A DNA stretch of 64,000 nt from Silene latifolia. Taxonomy: Eukaryota > Streptophyta > Magnoliopsida > Caryophyllales > Caryophyllaceae. The position numbers and the translations under genes were made by a program. The DNA lies in contig NC_133538.1 of the NCBI RefSeq assembly GCF_048544455.1, forward strand, positions 39,629,969-39,693,968, written 5' to 3'. Under the pieces are notes generated by a model, which made no database searches, had not been told where the DNA came from, and saw nothing but the letters and a program-made list of their open reading frames with translations. Of this stretch, positions 10,561 through 21,779 are shown one piece after another (the stretch's first letter is position 1; every line of letters begins with the position of its first letter).

Positions 10561-11235
10561 CCTGATCCTGAAGTTTATAGAAGGCTAATTGGAAGACTTT
10601 TATATTTGAGTCTGACTAGGCCCGACATTGCTTATAATGTGCAGCACCTCAGTCAGTTATTAAGTAAGCCAAGGGAACCTCAGTATCAGGCAGCACAACA
10701 TCTTCTGAAGTATTTGAAAGGGACTCTAAATGCGGGACTCTTTTATTCTGCTGACTTTGCACTGAGTTTACAGGCTTATAGTGATGCAGATTGGGCATCT
10801 TGTGCTTATACATGTAAGTCTCTAAGTGGGTATTGTGTATTCTTGGGTAACTCCCTGGTTTTCTTGGAAAACAAACAAACAGGTCATTGTCAGTAAAAGT
10901 TCTACTGAAGCTGAATATCGTAGTATGTCCTATACAACTAGTGAGCTAGTTTGGTTGGTTGGTTTGCTTAAGGATCTGAGAGTGAATGTCAAGCTGCCTA
11001 TTCCTTTGTATTGTGACAATCGTGCAGCATAGCATATTGCTCAAAACCAAATCTTCCACAAGAGGACAAAACACCTCAACATTGATTGTGATTTTGTTAG
11101 GGACAAACAACAAGAGGGTTTTTTGTATACTCATCATGTCAGAAGTGGTTTGCAGTTAGCTGATTTGATGACCAAAGCATTAGGAAAGCAAGAGCATCTG
11201 TTCTTCTGTGCTAATTTAGGTCTTAAACTTTGTTA
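10561..11235 (+). pseudogene. Copia RNase H (broken)
   Basis: TRPDIAYNVQHLSQLLSKP and HLLKYLKGTLNAGL (10606 onward) end the reverse transcriptase. SDADWASCAYTCKSLSGYCVF then opens RNase H with its Asp. After a frameshift near 10880, SKSSTEAEYRSMSYTTSELVWL and YCDNRAA carry the remaining catalytic Glu and Asp. ADLMTKALGK near 11160-11190 is the usual C-terminal signature. At least two frame breaks and a stop at about 11031 are present. Confidence 0.9.
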
Positions 11236-11257
11236 AGATAGCCCATCTTGAGGGGGA

Positions 11258-11519
11258 TGTAGAGTATAGTATTTTGTTATAAGTGAGTTATAAGAGTAAC
11301 TAACTAACTAACCGACTTACTTACTCCTACTTCTACTCTAAGAGATGTTCTATGAATGCACATATATACTTGTAATTGTAACAAGAAGTTAATAATAATA
11401 TACAAACAGTTATTCATTCACAATTCCTAAAATCATCTTCCTCTTTTTTATTCTCTCAACTAATATACAATCATCATACAATCTCATGTGATTATGATCT
11501 AGATTGATCATAGTTTATA
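11258..11519 (+). repeat. 3' LTR of the Copia element
   Basis: It begins TGTAGAGTATAG immediately after a purine tract (GAGGGGGA, about 11250-11257) and ends TAGTTTATA, as the 5' LTR does. It is about 30 bp longer than the 5' copy because of an ACTAACTAACTAACC-type stretch near 11300. Confidence 0.88.
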
Positions 11520-12283
11520 GACAGTACTATCCGTTAAAAATTAAGACGGGTCAAATATCATTACAATTGTTTATATAAGACAAATATATTGATATTTGAC
11601 ACGGCTATCGCAACCTATAAAAAATAAACCCGAAATGTCTCTAACTAATGCAGCTAGGGAAGTCGGGGTCGAATCCACAGAGAGGCTATGCTGCTGTCCA
11701 CTTGCTAATCTAAGTTCGTCGGTGTCACGAATGGGGGTTTGAGTTGTTTACTAAACTAAAGCAATAACAATTAAAATGGCAAGAGTGAAAAGGATTGAGA
11801 TCAAAAAGAGAGAAAGACGCCAGAATGTCGGTTCACCATGATATCACACAATTCTGCTAAAGGTAAGGTCAGTCGGTTTGATGTGAGAAGGGTAAAGGAA
11901 AGGTCCTCTCGGTCCGCTATCCGCCCTAAAATACTACTAACTTAGCTTTCGCCCTCATTAGTGTAGTCTATTGTTCATAACAGGTCTATTCATTCCGATA
12001 TTTCGATCTAGGTCTGAATTTAACCGGGTTAACTAGTTTAGAAGCGTGCACTCAATTAAACGATTACAATTAAATTGCTACGAATCAATTCTCACAATCA
12101 AAACCGTCTAATCTACTTATAACATTATTGCTTTACTATCATGGCTCCCCTAATCCTAGCAATAAGGGATTTAGCTACGCATAAATATAAATAAAACAAT
12201 AATGAAATATAAAGCAATACTAAACATGATATAAAGATGTGCAAAAGAGAATTAAATTAAATTAAATAGAAAGGGAGTAAGAG

Positions 12284-13562
12284 TGTAATACCTGTCCTTT
12301 TAGGGACCCGTTGACCAACCTTAGGGGCATGGGATAGCCTTTGGGAACCCGTGCAAGAGTTGCCTCGTGTTGTGATAGGCCTTGGGATGAGTGGTACTCG
12401 ATCGAGTAGTTTGGGTACTCGATCGAGTAGGTTGGTTACTCGATCGAGTAGCGTCTTTACAACGAGGGTTTATAATCGTGTTTTGATAGAATCGCAAATC
12501 ATTTCCGCCTTCTTCTTTCAGACCTAGATGTCGCCTCACCTCATTTCTTTCACCATAATTCCTTCCATGGGGGCCTTGGAGGATGCTTGTGCCTTGGGGA
12601 TAGGTTGCTTAAGTCAGGTAGCTATCTTGACGCCAATATGCGATGCGTAGGTATGTCATCATCATCATCTTTGTCGTTGTTGTTTCTTGTAGGGTGGTAG
12701 CAATAGTAATAGGTGTTTGTACTGTTTGTTTAGGGGTTTTGCTTGTTTGGTTGATGTCATGTGATTGAACAAGGAATCGTTGCGGTTGGCTAAAGGTAGG
12801 TTCGCCTACTCAGTACAGTTGGTTGTCTAGAGTGTCTTTTGATATGTTTTGGTTGTAGTGTCAGTGTGGTTGATTGGTTATAGTAATCGGTTGGTGTTGT
12901 GTTATTTTGTTGGTTGTTGTTGTGGTGCAGCTGGATGTGTTTGATTGTCTATGGTTCTCGAGGTGCGTCCTCGGCTGAGTGGAGTCATTTGCCGGAGTGG
13001 CTTCACGCCCTAGTTTCGCCCTTCATGGAACTCACCACGGGAGGGGATGTGCACATTAATGGGACAGGGTTATCGCTCAGTATGATGAGCGGGGCTTATG
13101 TGGGAACGGCTGCGGTCCCCCACTGGCAGGGCTGGTCCAGTGGACAGTCGGTGACGGTGATTGTTCGGAGATATGGTGTATGCGTGTTTTGTGTACTTGT
13201 ATAGCGTCTGTGGTTGCTGATGTGTTGCCTCAGTTACTGACCTTGTGTGGTTTATCTTTGTTTGTTCTGTTGTGTCTGCAGTGATCCTTTATGGTGAGCA
13301 GTCAGTCTTTCAGGTGAGGTCTTAGATGATAGCTGGAGTCTTGACAGGGATGGGTCTTTCACAAGTTACGTCAGAGATAGTTCACATAAGGATGTTGAGT
13401 TGTATCTTTGTATCAATATTTTTGGTTAGATCACTTGTAATAAATATAAATGTTCTTTAATCGACTTTTGATTATTACTTTCCTCGGGTAACTGAGATGG
13501 TAACGCCTTTATATGCTAGGGAAGGTCTTGTTAAGGCTCCTGGGTATATGGGGTGTGTTACA
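12284..13562. mobile_element. Solo LTR, duplication AAGAG
   Basis: The 1,279-bp insert begins TGTAATACC, ends GTGTGTTACA and is flanked by AAGAG at 12279-12283 and 13563-13567. The other LTR of the host element has a single AAGAG at the matching place (near 42640), a direct empty site. TG...CA ends, a 5-bp duplication, no coding domain and no second LTR make this a solo LTR left by recombination. The 101-codon frame at 12899 lies inside it and is not a gene. The TGTAAYACC/TGTTACA type of end suggests a Gypsy chromovirus, which is a guess. Confidence 0.88.
12391..12455. repeat. CTCGATCGAG palindrome cluster in the solo LTR
   Basis: Three copies of TACTCGATCGAGTAG occur about 24 bp apart. Each is a perfect palindrome. 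The same motif occurs in clusters in the host element's LTRs and internal region. Confidence 0.85.
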
Positions 13563-13741
13563 AAGAGAGATCACACTAGTAAAAGATCCGAAAAATAAAA
13601 AGAGCAAAGTAACGTCGAACAGTTTTGATGAAGGGGAAAAGTGAGAGAGCCCTAAGCCTAATTAAGTATCTCTTATTTATAGGAGAGATATTTATTCAAC
13701 CTAAGATACGATAACAAGATATTAAAATCTTGCGCCAGATA

Positions 13742-13882
13742 GAAAAGTACTCGATCGAGGACATTAGAACTCCTTGATTGAGTAACTCCTAGCAAAAACC
13801 TCTCGATCGAGTAAATCCTAGCAAAAACCTCTCAATCGAGTACAAAAAGTACTCGATCGAGCACTATAGTACTCGATCGAGT
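13742..13882. repeat. CTCGATCGAG palindrome cluster in the 3' LTR
   Basis: At least six related decamers lie in about 140 bp. Some are intact; others read CTTGATTGAG or CTCAATCGAG, that is, with CG changed to TG or CA. The aligned sites in the other LTR (42825-42972) are partly intact where these are mutated. Confidence 0.85.
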
Positions 13883-14190
13883 GGTTTCCAGCGCGTAATT
13901 CCTGCCTCGCGAACTGAATTTCAAATTCTTCATTACTTTGGCAAACAGAGCGTTTTCGGTGGCGTTGGAAAGCTAACAGGACAAGATTTCATCTCCAGTT
14001 TCAATCACTTGATTATAATTTGTAGAACTCGAGTTATGGCTCTTCAAAGTAGGCACTAGTTATATGAAGCTCTTCGTTTGCTCGCCTAGCTACCTTACTT
14101 CTACGCGCATCACCAAATAGTAGTTTCCAAACTTCGACTCGACTCAACTCATCTCCAAAATGTATGCATAGGGACAGGTTTTAATCTTTA

Positions 14191-14222
14191 CTAGTGTTAA
14201 ACCCGTGCAAAAAATGCACGGG
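14191..14222 (-). other. Helitron 3' terminal hairpin and CTAG
   Basis: On the minus strand an 8-bp stem (CCCGTGCA with TGCACGGG, five-T loop) is followed by TTTAACACTAG and T. This is the termination signal for rolling-circle transfer. Confidence 0.92.
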
Positions 14223-14413
14223 ACGTAGTAACAATCGCTAAAATTAGATTCGAAAACGTAAGCATATAAATGAGCATGATTAAATTTCCATACTCCTGAC
14301 AATTTAAAAAAGCCACAATTGAATATTCAAAGTATATGTTATTAGGATTGTTACTACGCTAATCACTACCATACGATACAAATTGTCCAACAAATGTAGA
14401 AGTAATATGAACT

Positions 14414-15322
14414 TTACAAATACTCAAAAATTTCTTGGTAAACAACGTTGGTTGTAATATTTGATGTACGCTTGTTACTGTCGCAGATTAATAGTTTAAG
14501 GCCTTGTTTGCTTGTAACCCTCGAGATCGCGACATAAAGTTCTCCATGACTGAAGACCGGTCTTGGAAGATAAATGTTCACTTGAGATAAAGACTGGCCC
14601 TGGCTTTTGTTTATTGTCATGGCAAAACAAACAGCAATGGGAAATTGTCTTCTACTAAACCGGACTGGAAATTTACTGGAATCTGAAGGAGTGAGTGTAA
14701 TGCGGGCAATGTGCACTCTATCGCCTTTATGACTACCAGTCAACACTGTAAAACTAATTACGCATCTCCCTAAGTCTGTCACTATTAATCTGGTACCATT
14801 GCATAACTCACGCGATTGATCAATATTTCTAAGGAGCATAACCATAGCACCGACTTTCAATCTCAATTCATGGTTTGGGAGGCCAGAACATTTAATACTG
14901 TTCAAGAATTCTGTGGAGTAAAGGTCAAGCTCGCCCATAGTTCTATCATCTCTACTGACCTCATCAGATCTTAAGTAAATTCTCTCTTCCTCATGGATAA
15001 GAGATAACACATAATCATTTACATCTTCAACTATTTCGTGAGTGGGTGCAAGAATTGCCCTTTCTTGAAGATAATTTGGGTCCCATAACCGATTTTGAAG
15101 ATCAGGATAAGTGATATCTACTAAGGAGGCAATGGTATTAGTCACGTGTTGAATAAGTAAATTGTCGGGGAACTCTATGTCAACCTCAGCATCACCATCA
15201 TTTGGATCCCCGACCAACCCATCTCCAATTTTCAGAATCCACTCCGAGAATTTTTGTATCTCATCTACATTAGTGTCTTCACTTCCGGCTTGTAAGCGCA
15301 TATTTTTAGTCAATGTAAGCAC
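14414..15322 (-). pseudogene. Helitron RepHel: C-terminal half of the helicase
   Basis: An open segment of 302 codons ends the RepHel protein, which nicks and unwinds DNA for rolling-circle transposition. Visible are [12 protein letters not shown] at the start, [51 protein letters not shown] and [16 protein letters not shown], the conserved C-terminal Pif1-like helicase motifs. The upstream boundary is a spliced one: TTTTAG at 15323 precedes VLTLTKNMR, and a GT donor follows WSSCK at 15421, giving a 99-bp intron. This exon itself reads without interruption. Confidence 0.93.
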
Positions 15323-15421
15323 CTAAAATTTAAGACATACACATATTAAAACATTGAAAGAAAATATAAATTAATTGAATAGCGTTTTAGTACCAATTTG
15401 GAAACTATGTTTTGAACGTAC

Positions 15422-16165
15422 CTTACATGAACTCCACAAATACGACGAACAAAGAGAAGCATGCACAACATCAGCCCTGCTCCCTTTGGAAACAACCGGT
15501 AATGTTTGGCGAAAATCGCCACCAAAAACTACCACTTTCCCGCCAAATGGTAGTGTTGCATTACGCGGATCTACAACACGCATGACGTCTTTCAAACTTC
15601 TATCAACAGCCTCGAAACCATGTTTATGAGTCATCGGCGCTTCGTCCCATATAATTAGCTTCGCTCGATCAAAGAATTCCGCTAAATCACTACCAGGTTT
15701 AATGCAGGGCAAGTGGAGTTTTCGGTGAGATTGATTGAATGCCAAGTCTCGCGTCGCTTTTCTACCACCAGGTATCAACGTTGCTGCAATTCCGCTAGAT
15801 GCAACAGGCAAAACAATTTCACCCTTGCTTCGAGGGCGCATAAAGTTCGCGGATGAATGTTTTACCATCCCCCATAGCCATACACAAAAAACACCCTCCT
15901 TGATTAGATGCAATAGCTTCCATAATTTCATTATAAACCGTCGCCGCTCATCGGTCATTGAAGATAGTTGAGACGCATGTTCTCTGAGCGATTCTTTGTC
16001 ATAAGACAACTCATCCATAACCATCGTGTTCGCGTGATGTGTTGTTGACGATGTATCGGGTAGGGGCATCCCTTCAAATCTTGCTAAACTACTCCCATTT
16101 AATTGGAGTGATGCTTCTATGTCGATCAAAGCATAGTTTTTCAATTCTTCATCAGTTAGTTCCAA
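15422..16165 (-). pseudogene. Helitron RepHel: N-terminal half of the helicase (Walker A frameshifted)
   Basis: Pif1-type helicase motifs appear in order: VASSGIAATLIPGGRKA (motif Ia), KLIIWDEAPM (Walker B, DEAP), GGKVVVFGGDFRQTLPV (motif III). At the Walker A position (about 15860-15880) the open frame reads WLWGMVKHSSANFM. A GYG segment and a GKT segment can be seen only in other frames, so small indels have destroyed the ATP-binding loop. The frame reads on to 15371 through the intron. Family membership is clear; activity is not expected. Confidence 0.92.
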
Positions 16166-16210
16166 GCCTATGATGATATTTGCAGTGTCATCATAACGTA
16201 TTGATAACTA

Positions 16211-16618
16211 TTATATGTGCAAAGAATGTAAATTAGATGAACTAAATAGAAAGCAATATATTAAAGTAGTACCTCGGTTTTGAAGAATATTACGTTGCCT
16301 GTGAAGGATATCATCCGCTAGAAGACTCCATGTTGCCTCCCAGACTCTACTTGGCATGGACAACGTCCCAGATAACAATAAAGTCGCGAAGAGGTTTCTA
16401 AGATAAAATCCAGAGGCCCATTCGCTTGCTTCCTCTATCGCATCAATGTACTCTTTGTCGTCACCGATCAAGCCATATGCATAACACGCTTCCTTATACG
16501 TGTCATAGAGAGTGCCGTTAACCCTTCTTATGTCCTCGTAACTTTTGGGTCCCTTTACATGGTTCAACATGGTTCTCATGAAATATAATTCACCGCAAGT
16601 CGGCGGCACATGTTGCAA
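16211..16618 (-). pseudogene. Helitron RepHel: linker between Rep and helicase
   Basis: PPTCGELYFMRTMLNHVKGPKSYEDI (read as two adjoining parts), CYAYGLIGDDKEYIDAIEEA and SGFYLRNLFATLLLS form the segment that lies between Rep and helicase in plant Helitron proteins. It ends at SRVWEATWSLLADDILH, after which an intron-like stretch leads to the helicase exon. It begins only about 20 bp below the end of the Rep segment, in another frame. Confidence 0.88.
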
Positions 16619-16636
16619 CCTGCCTATCTTAAAATT

Positions 16637-17563
16637 CTATTTTCTAAGGGTCCACTCTCGCTGATCTTTATTCCACATAAATTTAGTTGGGAATTGACAG
16701 TACAATAAGTCCTTCGCTATCTGCAACTCTTCCTCTTCACTACTGTTAATTTTCATCCAAGATAGAAACTTTGACACTCCCATCGATGATTTCTCTAAGA
16801 CCTCGTCAATAGGATCTTCATCATCAAACACAACGCTCTGTTCGCCAGGAAGGTGAAACTGCAGCCTTTCGACTGCGGGAGTCCTGTAGTGAATGTCAAA
16901 CGCGAATATCCTCCAAACAGCCTCACATGCTGAAAGATACCTACAATCGTAGTATCGTTTAATCTCGTCCACCTGTTCAGGAAATTGGTCGTTGCGGCGT
17001 CGATAAGAGGACTGCATTGTCACTCGATCAGATCCCTTATTTATATACTTGAAAAGATACTTGATCGCTTTAGACTGGTTACACCACTCCACATTGATAT
17101 GTGCACGATATTTCAGCAATAAGTACGGGTTATATGGCACGACAGATCCATTGTCAAGTGCCACTCGGTCCTTATATATTGTTGGTCCTGTTTTACTTCT
17201 CTTATAAATAGGATAACCGTCTTCGCCGATAGTTGTTCTTTCGGTACACTTTTTGGGGAAATTTTTTGAGCATGTAGACCCAACCATACACGGTGATCGT
17301 GGTTTTGCAGTTCCACACGGTCCGTGAATCATGTGTGTGCAAACGAAGGCATGTAACACAGGATTCTCAACCGGATTGGGGATCTCCGCTGAAATTATTT
17401 TATCGATATCCGCAGCTTCAGGGAACTTGTCTTCTCGATGTAAGAACAAAAGGATATGAGCATGTGGAAGACCACGCTTCTGAAATTCAATAGTATATAC
17501 AACTGTGATAGAATTACGCAAACATATTAGATTATATATTACGGCTTGATAAAATATGTCCAA
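16637..17563 (-). pseudogene. Helitron RepHel: Rep (HUH endonuclease) domain
   Basis: This segment holds the rolling-circle nuclease. KRGLPHAHILLF contains the HUH metal-binding pair, and KAIKYLFKYINKGSDR carries the two tyrosines (Y-x3-Y) that attack DNA. Between them lie FVCTHMIHGPCG and CMVGSTCSKNFPKKC, the usual cysteine-rich part. The exon begins at about 17505 after an acceptor (ATCACAG) just before VVYTIEFQKRG; the codons above that are intron read-through. All visible catalytic residues are intact here, so the damage to the protein lies elsewhere. Confidence 0.93.
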
Positions 17564-17587
17564 ATATTAAACCTGACAGATGAAAGA

Positions 17588-18540
17588 CTACACACCTGCT
17601 CTAACCCTACCAAAGATATGGCGCTCTTTTAAATCAATCATCAACTCATCGAGCTTTATCTTGAATACGCGAGACAAAATATCAGGACGAACCTCGGGAT
17701 TAAGTCCCCTATTTCTAACAAACCGGGTGATTTCCGGCCACTTGGGATTGCACGTAAACGTGATAAATAGATCAGGGTAACCGAACCACCTACAAATGGT
17801 CATAGTATCAAGGTAGTTTACTCTCATATATGGGCCACCTCCCACCAAAGAAGAAGGAACAATAAGACGACTACCGGCGGAAGACGGCTCAACGTCCCCT
17901 CGTTCAACAGCTCTTCTAAGATTATTGTAATTGTCCACGCGAAGAAGATCTTGGTTGTAGCGTATAAACTTTAGTCTATGAGATTCAACCGATGCAAATC
18001 CAAACTAAAAACTGGTGATAGGTTTTACCGGATTGTAACAGAGTTGAAATTCAACGACAAAGGGGTCTATCCTGAATACGGAATGCATACCACTCTCTAA
18101 GAGTTAATTTATCGCGCGGATTTTCAGAATTGCTATTTCGAAGAGAGCTTTCAGAGTGAGAAATTCCCAATCGGTAACCGTCTTCCCCGCACGGAAATAA
18201 TAAAGGATACTGGAGGGCCATGAATAATGGGTGTAACTCAGATATACGTTGTAAACTTCCGCATGACTTTTGTACAATAATATCTCGTTTATCCATGTTT
18301 GGACCTAAATCACCCTCGATCAATGCTCGCTACCTCAAACCGTTGGACGATTATACATTCTCCCATCTCTGTCTATTCTACGATGAGTCGATACTCACGT
18401 CGACGTTTTCATCGGAAGACAATCTGTCCCTAGCCATCCTAAATGTCTTTGCAACAGGATTATGTGAGTCGACCATCTTTTGCGAAATTCAATCACTCAT
18501 CGTTAAATCGCTCCGGAGTATCGTGGCTGCATTCATAGGT
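17588..18540 (-). pseudogene. Helitron RepHel: Helitron-like N-terminal domain
   Basis: Two open parts make the domain preceding Rep. The part at 17588-17938 reads VGGGPYMRVNYLDTMTIC, RWFGYPDLFITFTCNPKWPE and ILSRVFKIKLDELMIDL, typical of Helitron_like_N. The part at 18051-18323, extended upstream to about 18540 in interrupted frames, has NPVAKTFRMARDRLSS, LHPLFMALQYPLLFPCGEDG and LTLREWYAFRIQDR. Stops near 18340-18390 and a frame change near 18000 break it. Confidence 0.88.
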
Positions 18541-18617
18541 AATTAATAATAAGTTGTGTTTATTTATATTGGGTAACTAAATACCAAAACATCGATCTTT
18601 ACAAATAATGCGTTAAA

Positions 18618-19037
18618 CTAATATTCTAACGTATTTGTCTTGTATATGACATACCTGATTGCTTTTTTCCGATTTTCAACTTCTTCTTCTGTGTCATATA
18701 TGTATAACTGACAAAATTTAGGAGTTGCTCCGGTCGACGGCAACAAACTTCCTATTCGGTGAATATTTTGGCCTCCCATCCTGAATGTGTAGGGACCTCG
18801 ACCTTGATTGATGGAATGATCAATGTTTCCACCCATAGATGTGAAAGAAAACATCCCGTTATAAGCCCGGATATTCTCAATAAAATGCTTACTAAATGGA
18901 TGTTGTCTACTTAGTAGAGACTTTAGGAGTTGAGGCGGTTCTTTTAACAATGGAAGCTTAACTTTGCCATCAGAGCAACACAATGAGAACTTAGGGCATC
19001 GAGTACCCTTTTTTTCTTTTTCCTTTCTTGAAACCAC
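18618..19037 (-). pseudogene. Helitron RepHel: upstream exon
   Basis: The frame contains KLPLLKEPPQLLKSLL, FIENIRAYNGMFSFTSMGG, QGRGPYTFRMGGQNIHRIG and LLPSTGATPKFCQLYIYD, the conserved upstream segment of plant Helitron proteins. GNIDHSINQGRG is typical of the family. It ends near 18650 with a likely donor after the VENRKKA coding stretch. A CxxC-type zinc region, expected just upstream, is partly visible around 19040-19075. Confidence 0.88.
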
Positions 19038-19229
19038 ATTTGCGCTCTACATTTTGTGCACTCGTATTCTGGGTCACCAATATTCCAATATCCCAATATC
19101 CTTCGAGTACTGAAACATTAAATGTCACAACAATATGGAAAAGTTAAATAGTTTGATTTATATAGCTATTTAAATCAAGTTATAATACTTCGATCATTAG
19201 CAAAAAATAAAATAACCTCCGTCGTTCCC

Positions 19230-19930
19230 CTGGGAAGATTAATTTTGTTGACTTCGGGAACATTCTCCGTGTGAGCGAAATGAGCTCGTTTCACGTCCAG
19301 TGAATACTTCTTGGTTTTCAGAAACTAAACCACTAAAGTCATCATAAGATTCGCCAAAGGCTGAACATAAATCTCTTACTAATCGCTCCACCACATCTGG
19401 TGGACTATCGATACCTAAGTAGTCATGTTATAAACAACGGAGTTAGGATAAAAGCACGTAATAACAATAACGATTGTTATATACAAATTGTTAAGATAGT
19501 ATTCAATAATAATTTAAAACAAAATAACCATCGTTAATGAATTGGGAGGATTAATTTTGTTGGCCGAAGGAATATTCTTCGCGTAAAGCAAATGACCACC
19601 TACCATGTCCCAGTTACGACTAGTTGACTTTCTGGTATTGAAGGTCTACATTCGTCGTATGATTCGCCAAAGGTTGAACATAAGTCTCTTACTAATCGTT
19701 CGACTACATCTGGTGGACTATCGATACCTGTGAAATAATGCAATAAACACCAGTTTAGAGAGTAATAAAACTTATACTGGATTTGTTAAATATTTTATTT
19801 ATAATAGACGGCATTTTATATACCTGTGGTGGTGGAACTAAGTGGCGTGGTTGGAGTAGAATATTGAGTATCTATTTGCACAGATACAGCTGATGTCACT
19901 CGTCTTGCTTGTCGTCAAGTCGAAGCTAAT
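19230..19930 (-). pseudogene. RepHel 5' region with a duplicated exon
   Basis: Two segments about 310 bp apart (roughly 19235-19420 and 19545-19730) are diverged copies. On the minus strand both code for IDSPPDVVERLVRDLCS followed by FGESYD. The copies differ at several codons after that. Each is bounded by AT-rich, intron-like sequence. This appears to be a tandem duplication of an exon of the RepHel 5' region. I do not recognise the exon beyond its position. Confidence 0.6.
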
Positions 19931-20199
19931 ATATACGAAATGGCTATTAGATTAGTTATTTTTGTTATAGCCGTGAAATAAAATTTTTCCATGCTAATAA
20001 CTAATACACAATATGAAAGTTATTTAATATTTAAATTACGAATAATAATTAAAAATATAAGTAAGAAAAAAAATAGTAGTATATGTCATATATGTACGGG
20101 TCCGATATCCGATGGCATCCGAAAAATATTGAGCCATGTTTTTGGTAAGTATAAAACAAAGCCCAACCCAATGCAATAATATAGATGACAATGGCCCAC

Positions 20200-20367
20200 C
20201 GTCCCAACCCTTATTACCACATTACAACTTTTTCGGCCCAACCCAATTCAATCAGCCCAACTATTATTTATATCTATAACACAAAACCCTAATAACACGT
20301 CCCTTATATACCCTTATAACCCACCGTCCCAACCCTTATTACCACATTACAACTTTTTCGCCGTCAC
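20200..20367. repeat. 40-bp direct repeat between the Helitron genes
   Basis: The words CACCGTCCCAACCC, TTATTACCACATTACAAC and TTTTTCG occur in the same order at about 20198 and 20321, separated by about 124 bp. Confidence 0.75.
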
Positions 20368-20619
20368 TCACACTCCTCTCTCACTAAACTCTTCATACCG
20401 TCACTCTCCCCTCTCACTAAACTCTTCATATTTTCGCCGTCACTATCCCTTCTCACTAAATTACTTATTCAAACTTTAGATCTGCCATTATCGGTACGCT
20501 TAACTCGGTATTCGTTGAACTATTCAAGTTTATGTTGATTTCATGGTAATTTTAATTTTTCTTGATATTTTTCAAATTATTGCTTGATTTTTGTTGAAGG
20601 CTTTGCTAGATCTGACCAT

Positions 20620-21130
20620 TTTGTGCATGTTTACTCGAAAATTGTTAGATCAGTCGAAAATTTTGTGCATCAGTCGAAAATTGTTAGATCTGACATAAAT
20701 AAATTGCTACATCACTCGAAAATTTTGTGCATGTTTACTTTATGTGATTTATTTGTTATTTCATGTTCATTGTTAGTTCGAAAATGATTATCATAATTTT
20801 CGTGTTCATTGTTAACAATTGAATTTCTGGGTTAATAATTGAATTTCTGGGTTAATAGTTGAATTTTCTGGGTTAAACATGTTTACTCGAAAATTGTTAC
20901 ATCATTCGAAAATTTTGTGCATCAGTCGAAAATTGTTAGATCTGACCTAAATAAATTGTTACATCACTCGAAAATTTTGTGCATGTTTACTTTATGTGAT
21001 TTATTTGTTATTTCATGTTCATCATTAATTCGAAAATGATTATCATAATTTTCGTGTTCATTGTTATCAATTGAATTTCTGGGTTAATAATTGAATTTCT
21101 GAGTTAATAGTTGAATTTTCTGGGTTAAAA
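20620..21130. repeat. Tandem duplication of about 255 bp
   Basis: Two copies begin with TGTTTACTCGAAAATTGTTA at about 20628 and 20880. Both contain ATCAGTCGAAAATTGTTAGA, CTTTATGTGATTTATTTG and TTGAATTTCTGGGTTAAT words in the same order. Further TCTGGGTTAA units continue to about 21250. The 67-codon frame inside is a by-product. The stretch lies between the divergently read start of RepHel and the end of RPA. Confidence 0.8.
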
Positions 21131-21274
21131 ATCAAAAATTTCCGGGTTAATTGAATTTTCTGTGTTAACAATCGTCAATTTCTGGGTTAATTGAATTTTT
21201 TGGGTTAAAAATATAAAATTTCTGGGTTCATCTCAATATGATACATTAATGTCTGGGTTTGAAACCCAGAAATT

Positions 21275-21775
21275 CAACCCCAAATCATGAAATCACCAAC
21301 CCGAGTCCCAACCCGAGTTTCATCCGAGTCTCAACCCGAGTCCCAACCCGAGTCCCAACCCTAGTCCGAACCCTAGTCCGAACCCGTGTCCTAACCCGAG
21401 TCCTAACCCGTGTCCTAACCCGTGTCCTAACCCGTGTCCTAACCCGAGTCCTAACCCGAGTCCGAACCCGTTTCGAACCCGAGTCCAAACCCGAGTCCAT
21501 ACCCGAGTCAGAACCCGAGTCCATACCCGAGTCAGAAGCCGAGTCAGAACCCGAGTTAGAACCCGAGTCAGAACCCGAGTCCTAACCCGAGTCAACCCGA
21601 GTCCTAACCCGAGTCCATACCCGAGTCAGAACCCGAGTCAGAACCCGAGTCAATCGAGTCCGAACCCGAGCCAACCGAGTCCGAACCCGAGTCAACCGAG
21701 TCCTAACCCGAGTCAACAGAGTCCGAACCCGAGTCAACCGAGTCCGAACCCGAGTCAACCGAGTCCGAACCCAAT
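21275..21775. repeat. Minisatellite of ACCCGAGTCC units
   Basis: About 500 bp consist of 11-12-bp units around AACCCGAGTCC, with variants GTGTCCTAACCC, GAGTCAGAACCC and GAGTCCATACCC. They give artificial Pro-Glu-Ser and Thr-Arg-Val repeat proteins in several frames on both strands, which I do not regard as genes. The array sits inside the Helitron between its two genes. Confidence 0.92.
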
Positions 21776-21779
21776 ACCC

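Larger units (their letters stand above)
6334..11519 (+). mobile_element. Degenerate Ty1/Copia LTR retrotransposon
   Basis: A full-length but decayed element: 5' LTR, tRNA-Met-type primer site, gag, protease, integrase, reverse transcriptase, RNase H, purine tract, 3' LTR. Integrase before reverse transcriptase is the Copia order. Stops and frameshifts occur in every domain and the LTRs differ in length (232 and 262 bp), so the element is old and cannot make a full polyprotein. The flanking 5-mers do not match clearly. Assignment below Copia was not attempted. Confidence 0.93.
11597..14190 (-). repeat. 3' LTR of the LARD-like element, main part
   Basis: From TGACACGGCTATCGCAACC onward the sequence is collinear with 41963-43289, except for the 1,279-bp solo LTR at 12284-13562. 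It stops at 14190, where the Helitron begins, and resumes at 37951. In the intact LTR, AAACTTGATTATGC spans the Helitron site without interruption. Confidence 0.9.

Noticed and set aside
12899-13204. 101-codon frame with many Trp and Cys
   Set aside because: It lies wholly inside the solo LTR and shows no known domain.
21259-21595. Proteins rich in Pro-Glu-Ser or Thr-Arg-Val on both strands
   Set aside because: They are translations of an 11-12-bp minisatellite in several frames; no start context, domain or codon signal supports a gene.
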